Below are positions 7,750 to 14,553 of a stretch of 14,931 nt of DNA, piece by piece. The stretch is from Chthonomonas sp. UBA6659 (GTDB taxonomy: Bacteria; Armatimonadota; Fimbriimonadia; Fimbriimonadales; Fimbriimonadaceae): NCBI GenBank assembly GCA_002455425.1, contig DKKT01000070.1, positions 1 to 14,931 on the forward strand, written 5' to 3'. The notes under the pieces were generated by a model that saw nothing but the letters and a program-made list of their open reading frames with translations, searched no databases and was not told where the DNA came from. The position numbers and the translations under genes are program-made. Position 1 is the stretch's first letter; every line of letters begins with the position of its first letter.

Positions 7750-9314
7750 TCCCGCCTCTGGCGGCCTATCGGCTGAACTGGATCGCGCATGCCGAACTCA
7801 GCGCGTCGCCAGAGCGGCCGGATGGGGTCGGCCTCAGCCTCTATCAATTCGATCGGTTCGAGTACGAAGTGTTCGCGCCGTCGCTGCCGCGAGCGCTCGT
7901 CGAACTCGACACCCGGATGAGGGAGCGTTTCGACCTCGATCCACGTCATTGGACCAAACTGAACTTGGTCGGTGGAGAAGTGGTCGGCACCTCGCAGTAC
8001 TGGACCGTCGACCCGAGCCTGGTTCATCCGATCGCGACGCTCCGAGTGGGCTTACGCCAGATCGGGGGACCGGAGACTCCGGTCAACCGCATCGAGCCTG
8101 CGTTCGGCCCGGCCCTTGACCGCCCCGATAGCCTTTTCGCGCTGATCGCGAAGTGGGATGACGAGCGGGCCCGGGCGCGGATTTCCTGCCGGATCGCCGT
8201 CGAGGGCGTGACCGGCTTGCTCGCCGCGTTGGAGCATTCGGAGTTCCTCACGAGCGACCAGCGGCGGGGGTATGAGTCGCTGCTCGCCCGATTCGCACCC
8301 ACAAGCCCGGTTTTCGTCAGCCTCGACCCGGCCGTGAGCGGCTCGGTCGTGGTCGACTTCGAGGACGTCGCCGACGAGCGCATCCCCGAGGCCTGTCAGG
8401 ACCTCTGGAGAAACCCGCCGCCCGAAGCAGGCCACCGATATCTGAAGGCGCGCATCCGGCCGAGCGGTGCCTGCGAATGGACGGTCTACCGCCCGCTTAT
8501 CTCTCTCTTGGATCAAGAGTCGTGGTCGAGCCTCATCGCGATGCAGCCGTTGACGCCGGAAGAGGTCGGCAACTACTACGATGCGTCATCCCCCGCGATC
8601 GTAGCATCGTTGGGTCACACGTATCAGGCCGGCCTTCTCGACACCGGCGTCGACGCGACCGTGACCCAGCTGGTGCAGGCGTCGGAGGTCCAGGCGGGTG
8701 AGCGGGTGCTGGACCTCGGCAGCGGCGCGGGGGGGCCGGCGGTCGAAATCGCCCGCCGGGTTGAAGGAACCCACGTTACCGGGATCACCCTCTCCCCCGT
8801 CCAGGCGGAAGCAGCCCGAGCGTACGCGCGCGACGCCGGAGTCGCCGACCGAATCACCTTCGAGGTCGGCGACTACCACCGGCTCCCTGATCGTCCGGAT
8901 CGCTTCGATCGCGTGGTCGCGTTCGAAGCGCTCGGTTATGCCGTGAATCTCGACGAGGTGATCAGCGGGGTGTTCCGCGTCCTCCGCCCGGGCGGCGTGT
9001 TCTACATCAAGGATGTGTTCCGGAAGCCTGACCCGATCACGCGTCGTGAACGCTTGGAGCTCGCCGAATTCGATCGGATCTACCATCAACGCACTCCGAC
9101 ACCGGAGGCGATCGCCCGAGCTCTCCTCGGTGCCGGGTTCGTCGACCTCAAGGTCGAGGGACTCTCGCCGACGTTCGGGGCCGGACCCTTTTATCGGGCG
9201 ATGGTCGAGGCGCGCGCCCCGAGCCGCCTCAACGCCTTCGGCGCTTCGCATTGGCGCGCCTTCCAGTGCCTCCCGGTCGCTTTCGCCCATTTCTCGGCTC
9301 GTAAGCCGGACTAG
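7722..9314 (+). CDS. SAM-dependent methyltransferase with a novel N-terminal domain
   Basis: GTG 7722 (530 aa) overlaps the HEAT gene by 28 bp; the first clearly protein-like residues come about 10 codons later, so a slightly later start (CTG 7746) cannot be excluded. Residues about 284-530 form a class I SAM methyltransferase: an NYYDASSPAI lead-in (284-293), motif I VLDLGSGAGG (329-338), then VTGITLSPVQ, ITFEVGDYHRLP, FDRVVAFEAL and LRPGGVFYIKDV. The 'GITLSPVQ' form is typical of the tocopherol / sterol / phosphoethanolamine / cyclopropane-type group, which methylates small molecules or lipids, so substrate type is only suggestive. Residues about 1-280 match nothing I recognise. They are soluble, mixed alpha/beta, with VGLSLYQFDRFEYEVF, HWTKLNLVGGEVVG and VFVSLDPAVSGSVVVDFEDV. 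This could be a substrate domain or a fused separate enzyme. It is the last gene of the operon and ends tail to tail with motB. Confidence 0.8.
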   Translation: MVGSASAWLIPPLAAYRLNWIAHAELSASPERPDGVGLSLYQFDRFEYEVFAPSLPRALVELDTRMRERFDLDPRHWTKLNLVGGEVVGTSQYWTVDPSLVHPIATLRVGLRQIGGPETPVNRIEPAFGPALDRPDSLFALIAKWDDERARARISCRIAVEGVTGLLAALEHSEFLTSDQRRGYESLLARFAPTSPVFVSLDPAVSGSVVVDFEDVADERIPEACQDLWRNPPPEAGHRYLKARIRPSGACEWTVYRPLISLLDQESWSSLIAMQPLTPEEVGNYYDASSPAIVASLGHTYQAGLLDTGVDATVTQLVQASEVQAGERVLDLGSGAGGPAVEIARRVEGTHVTGITLSPVQAEAARAYARDAGVADRITFEVGDYHRLPDRPDRFDRVVAFEALGYAVNLDEVISGVFRVLRPGGVFYIKDVFRKPDPITRRERLELAEFDRIYHQRTPTPEAIARALLGAGFVDLKVEGLSPTFGAGPFYRAMVEARAPSRLNAFGASHWRAFQCLPVAFAHFSARKPD

Positions 9315-10231
9315 TGGCCACCCTGACCGCGATCGAGGACAGGGGGTGCGACTTCGACGGGCTTCCGGAAGGCGGCTTCAATCTTGTCGTGAAGCGCTTC
9401 GCGCGGCAGTTTGCCGACCCCTTCCGTCGCGGCGGGATCGAACGGCAACAACACGCTGACCCGGCGATTGACAAAGCTCAACGGATCGGAAGGGTCGCGG
9501 AGCTGGCGGTCGGCATGGCCGCGCTCCATCAGGACCTGAGCCGGGCGCACGCCGAACGCCACCATCGTTCGACGCAGTGACGCCGCGCGGTCGGTGGAGA
9601 GGTCCATGTTGTTGTACGACGGTCGGTTCAGAGGACGCGAGTCGGTGTGGCCATCGAAGACCATCATCCGGCCGGAGCGGGCCAGAATCGGAGCGATTTT
9701 CGAGATGAGTGTGCGAGCGGCGGGGCGGATCTCAGCGCTGCCGATCTTGAAGAACACCTCTCCGTTCTTTTCAATGAAGTCGATGCGAAGACCGTCCGGA
9801 TCGACCGTGATCTCGACGTCCTTAAGGAGCGTCTTCAGGTCGATCGACGAGGTGCCCTTGCCTGCGGCCGCCTTCTCGAGTTCGCCTTCGATCTCGCGCT
9901 TGAGCTTGCGCATCTCTGCTTCGGCCTGGGCCGCGGCGGACGCTTGCTTCTCGGCGTCCTGGTGTTTCTTTCCGCTTGCCGATCCGGCCATCCCCGCGTT
10001 GATGATGTTCTTCGAGCGCGGTTGAGCTTTGATGAAGCCGCTCGGGTCATTGAAGTAGCCTTGGACGATGTTGCGGGTGTCCTCGGAAAGGCCCATGATC
10101 CACATGACCATAAAGAAGGCCATCATCGCGGTCACGAAGTCGGCGTAGGCGACCTTCCACGAGCCGCCATGATGGCCGTGTCCGCCGTGGGCTTTCTTCT
10201 TCTTGATGATGATCGGGGTGCCGTCGGCCAT
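9311..10231 (-). CDS. motB: Flagellar motor stator protein MotB
   Basis: This 306-aa protein has the standard MotB layout. A short basic, His/Gly-rich cytoplasmic start (KKKKAHGGHGHHGG) is followed by one membrane helix (about 27-47) with YADFVTAMMAFF. D31 in it matches the proton-carrying Asp32 of E. coli MotB. A plug/linker region with Ala/Glu/Lys-rich helix (about 88-125) comes next, then a C-terminal OmpA-like peptidoglycan-binding domain: GSAEIRPAA, FDGHTDSRPL (192-201), LSTDRAASLRR (211-221) and NRRVSVLLPF (255-264). With MotA it forms the stator that couples proton flow to rotation and anchors to the cell wall. It starts 9 nt after motA with no clear ribosome site, so it is probably coupled to motA. 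Its stop shares CTAG (9311-9314) with the methyltransferase stop. No flagellar genes are in view. Confidence 0.93.
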   Translation of the reverse strand: MADGTPIIIKKKKAHGGHGHHGGSWKVAYADFVTAMMAFFMVMWIMGLSEDTRNIVQGYFNDPSGFIKAQPRSKNIINAGMAGSASGKKHQDAEKQASAAAQAEAEMRKLKREIEGELEKAAAGKGTSSIDLKTLLKDVEITVDPDGLRIDFIEKNGEVFFKIGSAEIRPAARTLISKIAPILARSGRMMVFDGHTDSRPLNRPSYNNMDLSTDRAASLRRTMVAFGVRPAQVLMERGHADRQLRDPSDPLSFVNRRVSVLLPFDPAATEGVGKLPREALHDKIEAAFRKPVEVAPPVLDRGQGGH

Positions 10232-10240
10232 CGTGATTGC

Positions 10241-11107
10241 TTAGGCCGCCGCGGCGTCCTTCTCCTTCACGGCCTTCTCCATCTCGGCGAAGCCGGGCCG
10301 AACGGCGGGCTCGATGTTGCGCCGGGCGAACTCGACGCACGTGATCGGCGATTCGCCGCGCGCGAAGCTGAAGAGCGCGAAGCGGATGCAGTTCATGTAT
10401 TGCTCGTCCGACTTCATGCGAAGGTCCATCGACCGGGCCATCGGACCGAAGACACCGTAGGCGAGGAGGATGCCGAGGAAGGTCCCCACGAGCGCGGCCG
10501 CGACGCTGTGGCCGATCTCGGCGGCTTCGCCGCCGATCTTGCCCATCGTGATGATGACGCCAAGGACCGCGGCGACGATCCCGAATCCGGGCATCGCATC
10601 GCCTACAGTCTGGACGGCGTCGATCGGGACCCGCTGCTCGGCATGGGACGTCTCGAGGTCGAGTTCCATCATCTCGGAGAGATCATGGGGCCCGACCGCG
10701 CCGGTCAGAATGACTTTCATCGTATCGCAGAAGAACGCGCAGGCGTGGTGGTTGGCCAGGAACTGCGGGTACTTCTTGATGATTTCGCTTTCCTCAGGGT
10801 TCTCGATGTGCTTTTCGAGTCCGAGGAGCCCCTCTTTTCGTGCGACGTTGAAGAGCTGAAACATCATTTTCAGGAGGTCGAGATACGCCTCCTTGGTGTT
10901 GGGGTCGGGCTTGAGCAAGCCCATCACGGCCTTGATGACGCCCTGGAACCCCTTCATGCCGTTGGCGGCGATCATCGATCCGATCGCGGCTCCACCGAGG
11001 ATGATGAACTCGTTGACCTGGATGAGAACGCCGATGTTCCCACCGTGATTGATGTAGCCGCCGATGACGGCCCCCATGACGAGCACGATTCCAATGATGA
11101 CGAACAT
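10241..11107 (-). CDS. motA: Flagellar motor stator protein MotA
   Basis: The 288-aa product has four membrane helices: residues about 2-20 and 33-49 at the start, and about 171-190 and 200-222 after a cytoplasmic loop. Key residues fall at the same numbers as in E. coli MotA. R90 and E98 (in VARKEGLLGLE) are the charged pair that contacts FliG. P173 (MPGFGIVAAVLG) and P222 (FGPMARS) are the prolines needed for torque. It forms the proton channel with MotB in the inner membrane. ATG 11107 is the start; it lacks an obvious Shine-Dalgarno. First gene of a two-gene motAB operon reading away from mutL. The close match in length and residues favours a true MotA over ExbB/TolQ relatives. Confidence 0.94.
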   Translation of the reverse strand: MFVIIGIVLVMGAVIGGYINHGGNIGVLIQVNEFIILGGAAIGSMIAANGMKGFQGVIKAVMGLLKPDPNTKEAYLDLLKMMFQLFNVARKEGLLGLEKHIENPEESEIIKKYPQFLANHHACAFFCDTMKVILTGAVGPHDLSEMMELDLETSHAEQRVPIDAVQTVGDAMPGFGIVAAVLGVIITMGKIGGEAAEIGHSVAAALVGTFLGILLAYGVFGPMARSMDLRMKSDEQYMNCIRFALFSFARGESPITCVEFARRNIEPAVRPGFAEMEKAVKEKDAAAA

Positions 11108-11209
11108 GATGGTTGCGCGCGCGGCGAACCGGGAAGAGTTCCGTGATCCGCTACACTAGGATTGTCGGCACCGTCTGTACTTTTCGGAGGGTGGACGATT
11201 CCATAGAAG
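11108..11209. promoter_or_regulatory. Divergent promoter region between motA and mutL
   Basis: This 102-bp gap must hold the promoters of both motA (leftward) and mutL (rightward), unless one is read through from elsewhere. TACACT at 11152-11157 could be a rightward -10, but no good -35 lies 16-18 bp before it. GGAGG at 11186-11190 is 19 bp from the mutL ATG, too far for a normal ribosome site. An in-frame TAG at 11204-11206 rules out any earlier mutL start. I find no flagellar sigma-28 type site. Confidence 0.45.
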
Positions 11210-13120
11210 ATGATTGCGAGCGCGCTTCCTCGACGCGTCCGGCTCTTGGACCCCCATACCGTCAACCAGATTGCGGCGGGGGAGGTCGTCGAGCGCCCGG
11301 CTTCGGTGGTCAAGGAGCTCCTCGAGAACGCGCTCGACGCAGGCGCCACTCGCATCGAGATCGAACTCGTCGACCAGGGACGGCGCAAGATTCGGATCGT
11401 CGACAACGGGTGCGGGATGGTCGCGGTCGATGCGGAAACCGCGCTTCAGCGCCATGCGACATCGAAGATCGGATCGGTCGGCGACCTCCAGCGCGTCGAG
11501 ACGCTCGGATTCCGCGGGGAGGCGCTTCCTTCGATCGCGTCGGTGGCGCGGATGCGGCTCTCGACCGGGACGGAAGACGGCCTTCGGGTCCTGCTCGAGA
11601 TCGAGGGTGGGCGTATTCGTTCGGGCGGCCATGAGGCGGGCCCGAAAGGAACCGAGATCGTGGTGGAGGACCTGTTCTTCAACACCCCGGCCCGGCTCAA
11701 GTTCCTCAAGAGCGATGCGACCGAGCTGTCGGCGTGCGTCGACACGGTGTCCCGTTATGTTCTCGCCTACCCTCAAGTCGCGATCGCCTTGAGACACCAG
11801 GGCCAGACGCTGTTTTCGAGTTCCGGGGATGGGGATCTCCTCGCGGCGATCGCCGCGATTTGGGGTCGAGAGGTCGCGAAGGCGCTCGCCGAGATCGATA
11901 GCGTCGCCGGCGGCGTCCGGGTTCGGGGGTTCGTCAGTCCGCCCCATTTGACGAAGCCCACGAGGGCGTTTCAGTGGATTTTCGTGAACGGCCGTCCGAT
12001 CCGCTCGCGCGCGCTCGGGGCTGCGATCGATCAGGCGTATCGGTCGCTTACGCCCGAACGGCGCTACCCGATCGCGGTGCTCCTCCTCGATATCGATCCG
12101 GTGAGGGTCGACATGAACGTCTCTCCGACGAAGAGCGAGGTGCGATTCCAGAGTGAGGGCCAAGCATTCGATGCGGTGCGGCACGCGATCAAGTCCGGGT
12201 TGATGGCGCACGGGATGGTGCCGAGCGCGGAAGAGCTTGTTTCGAGCCAAGTCGCCTTGGCGACGGTCGGACGCGCGACGAGCGAGATGTTCGCCCGGGA
12301 GCCGCGGGCGCTCTTCGATGTCTCCCGGGAATCGGCCGGTACTTTCGGAGCTCCCGGAGGAGGGACCGTGGGTCCGTCGGGACGCTCAGACCAAGCTTAT
12401 GCCGATCGGGCAGGAAGGGGCTGTGTCTATGCGTCGGCCCTGGAAGCGCAGGCACCGCTGCTCGCGACGATCGCGGGGGCCGACATCGATGGTCCGGCCG
12501 GCATCGAGCGGGGGGCCGAGGCCGGCTTCAGCGGCGGCGATCTCCTCGACGGCCTCCGTATCATCGGCCAGCTGATGAGCACGTTCATCCTCGCCGAAAA
12601 TCGGCGTGGCCTCCTCATCGTGGACCAGCACGTCGCCCACGAACGGGTCCTCTTCGAGATGCTCCGGGATCAGCGAGGACGTGCCCAGGTCGAACGACAG
12701 TCGCTCCTCACCCCGGAGACGATCGCGCTTGACCGGCGAGCCGCGGCGGTGCTTGCCGAGCGTCTCGACGAAGTGCGTGAGGTCGGCTACGAACTGGAGG
12801 CGTTCGGCGGCGAGAGCTTTCTCGTTCGCGCGATCCCCGCCGCTCTCCGTTCGAAAAACGCGCTCGGTGTTCTGCGCGATCTCGCCGAAGAACTCGCCGA
12901 CGGGCTCGGCTCAGGTTGCGTGACGCCGGCGAGGGAGTCGATCTGGATCATGGCGTCGTGCAAGATGGCGATCAAAGCCGGCGATCCGATGACCCCGGTC
13001 GAGATGGAGAAGCTGCTCGTCGATCTCGCCGCGACCGAGAACCCCTACCTCTGCCCTCACGGCCGCCCGATCACGCTCGTCCTCGGGCGAACCGAACTGC
13101 TGCGCAAGTTCAAGCGCTGA
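11210..13120 (+). CDS. mutL: DNA mismatch repair protein MutL
   Basis: The 636-aa length is normal for MutL. ATG 11210 is set by the TAG three codons before it and gives the usual early RVRLLDPHTVNQIAAGEVVERP region. The N-terminal GHKL ATPase shows E36 and N40 (VVKELLENALDAGA), DNGCGM (65-70), GFRGEAL (100-106), NTPAR (158-162) and VNGRPI (259-264). A Gly/Ala-rich linker (about 365-440) leads to the C-terminal dimerisation domain with endonuclease motifs: DQHVAHERVLFE (472-483), SCKMAIKAGD (583-592) and CPHGRP (615-620). So this is a nicking MutL of the kind found where MutH is absent. It links MutS mismatch recognition to strand nicking. Two signature positions differ from the usual: Val for Ala in DQHA, and Ser for His in NVHPTK (NVSPTK, 303-308). 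mutS is not in view. Confidence 0.96.
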   Translation: MIASALPRRVRLLDPHTVNQIAAGEVVERPASVVKELLENALDAGATRIEIELVDQGRRKIRIVDNGCGMVAVDAETALQRHATSKIGSVGDLQRVETLGFRGEALPSIASVARMRLSTGTEDGLRVLLEIEGGRIRSGGHEAGPKGTEIVVEDLFFNTPARLKFLKSDATELSACVDTVSRYVLAYPQVAIALRHQGQTLFSSSGDGDLLAAIAAIWGREVAKALAEIDSVAGGVRVRGFVSPPHLTKPTRAFQWIFVNGRPIRSRALGAAIDQAYRSLTPERRYPIAVLLLDIDPVRVDMNVSPTKSEVRFQSEGQAFDAVRHAIKSGLMAHGMVPSAEELVSSQVALATVGRATSEMFAREPRALFDVSRESAGTFGAPGGGTVGPSGRSDQAYADRAGRGCVYASALEAQAPLLATIAGADIDGPAGIERGAEAGFSGGDLLDGLRIIGQLMSTFILAENRRGLLIVDQHVAHERVLFEMLRDQRGRAQVERQSLLTPETIALDRRAAAVLAERLDEVREVGYELEAFGGESFLVRAIPAALRSKNALGVLRDLAEELADGLGSGCVTPARESIWIMASCKMAIKAGDPMTPVEMEKLLVDLAATENPYLCPHGRPITLVLGRTELLRKFKR

Positions 13121-13137
13121 GCGGAGTGCTCAGCGCT
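13113..13137. terminator. Bidirectional hairpin shared by mutL and serA ends
   Basis: agcgctgagc (13113-13122) and gctcagcgct (13128-13137) form a perfect 10-bp stem with a 5-nt loop. It covers the last codons and both stop codons of the convergent genes mutL (TGA 13118-13120) and serA (13130-13132). Neither side has a T-run, so it may act as a weak or factor-assisted terminator, or as a 3'-end mRNA stabiliser for both transcripts. Confidence 0.6.
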
Positions 13138-14335
13138 CGATCGGGAAGACGCCGGCGTCGAAGACGTTCTCGTTCTCTTTCATCCGGAGAAGGGCGGCTT
13201 CCGACGGCGCGCGATCGACCGCCACCTGCGCGATCGCGGCTTGGGCGACCCCGAGGACGATGTTTTCCATTTCCTGGACGTTGACGCCCTCGTCCTTCAG
13301 GACGGCGAGAATGTGGGCGAGAACGCCGACCCGGTCGAGATGCCGGACCACGAGGAGGTGGGTCGCGTTCCCCCCTTTGGCGACGTTGACCACGTTGGGA
13401 GCGGTACCCGTCTGCTTGTATTCCCGGACGATCCGGACGGTTTCCGCCGCTACCGCTTCTTGGGCCTCGTCGGTCGAGGCACCGATGTGGTGGGTGCAAT
13501 AGACGCCGGACAGGGTTCGCAACGGTCCCTCGTACGTCCCCTCGCCTCCGCTCGGCTCGCCTTCGAAGACGTCGAGCCCGGCCACGACGCGGCCGGATTC
13601 CACGGCCGCTTCGAGCGCACCTTGATCGACGACTTCGGCCCGGCTGGTGTTGACGAACGCCGTTCCCGGACGCATCGCCTCAAAGAACTCTCGACCGAGC
13701 ATGCCTTTCGTCTCCGGTGTGAGGGAGACGTGGACGGACACGAAGTCGGAGAGCTTCGCGAGTTCGACCAAGGTCTGGGCGCGACCGATGCCGAGGGCCG
13801 CGGCAACCTCGGGTGTCATCCAGCGGCTGTAGGCGACGACGTTCATGCCGAACGCCTTGGCTCGAGTGACCATGTCCTGGCCGATGTTGCCCATGCCGAC
13901 AAGGCCAAGGGTCCGCCCGTAGAGCCCGCGGGCCTTGCTGAACGCCTTCTTGTTCCACTTTCCCGCTCGGAGTTCGGCCACGTTGTCGGCGATATGGCGA
14001 TCGAGGGCAAGGATCAGGGCGAACGCGAGCTCGGCGACGGCGTGGCTGTTCTTGCCCGGGCAGTTCGTGACGTAGATGCCGCGCGCACTCGCTCCCGCGA
14101 TATCGATCGTGTTGTAGCCGGCACCGGCCCGAACGATGAGGCTCAGGCGGCCCGCCGCGAGCATCGGCTCGGTGACCTTCGTCGACCGGACGATCAGGAT
14201 GTCGGCCCCGCTCTCACGAATCCGGTCGGTGAGACTCTCATCCTTCAGGTCCGGTTCATAGAGGACGTGCGTCCCCAGCGCCTTCAGGCCATCCAATCCG
14301 CTCTGCTCGAACTTGTCTGCAACCAACACCTTCAT
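13130..14335 (-). CDS. serA: D-3-phosphoglycerate dehydrogenase with ACT domain
   Basis: The product is 401 aa from ATG 14335 (MKVLVADKFEQSGL...). The frame stays open upstream for 70 codons, but that stretch is the translated intergenic repeat and is rejected. It is a D-2-hydroxyacid dehydrogenase: VRSTKVT (49-55) and RAGAGYNTID (69-78) in the substrate domain, the nucleotide motif GLVGMGNIG with GxGxxG at 147-152, and the catalytic triad R232 (NTSRAEVVDQGAL), E260 (DVFEGEP) and H283 (THHIGAST). The spacing matches E. coli SerA R240/E269/H292. A C-terminal ACT domain (about 324-400, VVRHLDRVGVLAHILAVLKDEG) supports SerA and possible serine feedback. It catalyses the first step of serine synthesis. 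AYSR after the second nucleotide strand (168-171) lacks the acidic residue usual for NAD. A general hydroxyacid dehydrogenase is the alternative. It converges with mutL. Confidence 0.88.
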   Translation of the reverse strand: MKVLVADKFEQSGLDGLKALGTHVLYEPDLKDESLTDRIRESGADILIVRSTKVTEPMLAAGRLSLIVRAGAGYNTIDIAGASARGIYVTNCPGKNSHAVAELAFALILALDRHIADNVAELRAGKWNKKAFSKARGLYGRTLGLVGMGNIGQDMVTRAKAFGMNVVAYSRWMTPEVAAALGIGRAQTLVELAKLSDFVSVHVSLTPETKGMLGREFFEAMRPGTAFVNTSRAEVVDQGALEAAVESGRVVAGLDVFEGEPSGGEGTYEGPLRTLSGVYCTHHIGASTDEAQEAVAAETVRIVREYKQTGTAPNVVNVAKGGNATHLLVVRHLDRVGVLAHILAVLKDEGVNVQEMENIVLGVAQAAIAQVAVDRAPSEAALLRMKENENVFDAGVFPIER

Positions 14336-14388
14336 CGCGGAGCAGTTTACTCGCGCCCCCGGCTCGTGGCCCGAAGGCCGGAAGGTGG

Positions 14389-14531
14389 CCCGCTCTGGCG
14401 GGACGGAGGGGGTCTGAACTCTCGGAACCGGAAGAACCCCACCCGGTTCGCTGCGCTCACCGACCTCCCCGATGCCGGGCACAAGCCATCCCGGAATCAG
14501 GGAGGTATCCCACGGCCGGTCGGCGCCGGCC
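14389..14531. repeat. Cluster of five inverted repeats between serA and prfB
   Basis: Within the 218-bp gap the following stems are visible: cccgc/gcggg (14389-14402), gaaccgg/ccggttc (14425-14449), acctccc/gggaggt (14463-14506) enclosing ccggg/cccgg (14475-14494), and ggccgg/ccggcc (14514-14531). The segment around 14437-14470 (accccacccggttcgctgcg and on) looks like the dispersed intergenic palindromic repeats common in many genomes. Copy number cannot be judged from one window. It could equally hold a processed RNA or terminators. Confidence 0.4.
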
Positions 14532-14540
14532 TTCGTGAAG

Positions 14541-14546
14541 TACACT
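14541..14546 (+). promoter_or_regulatory. Possible -10 box for prfB (TACACT)
   Basis: TACACT lies 7 nt before the prfB ATG (14554). No good -35 is seen, and no Shine-Dalgarno fits between. If it is used, the transcript would begin at or within a base or two of the ATG, giving a leaderless mRNA. Weak evidence. Confidence 0.25.
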
Positions 14547-14553
14547 TCGACGC

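Noticed and set aside
9647..11146. 499-codon plus-strand frame
   Set aside because: It lies opposite motA and motB, which are unmistakable; its His/Asp/Arg-rich product is a typical antisense shadow of a GC-rich gene.
11152..11157. TACACT as a firm mutL promoter -10
   Set aside because: No -35 at suitable spacing; kept only as a remark in the divergent region.
14336..14545. 70-residue N-terminal extension of serA
   Set aside because: The extension is Pro/Arg/Gly-rich translation of the palindromic gap; family proteins begin at MKVLVADKF.
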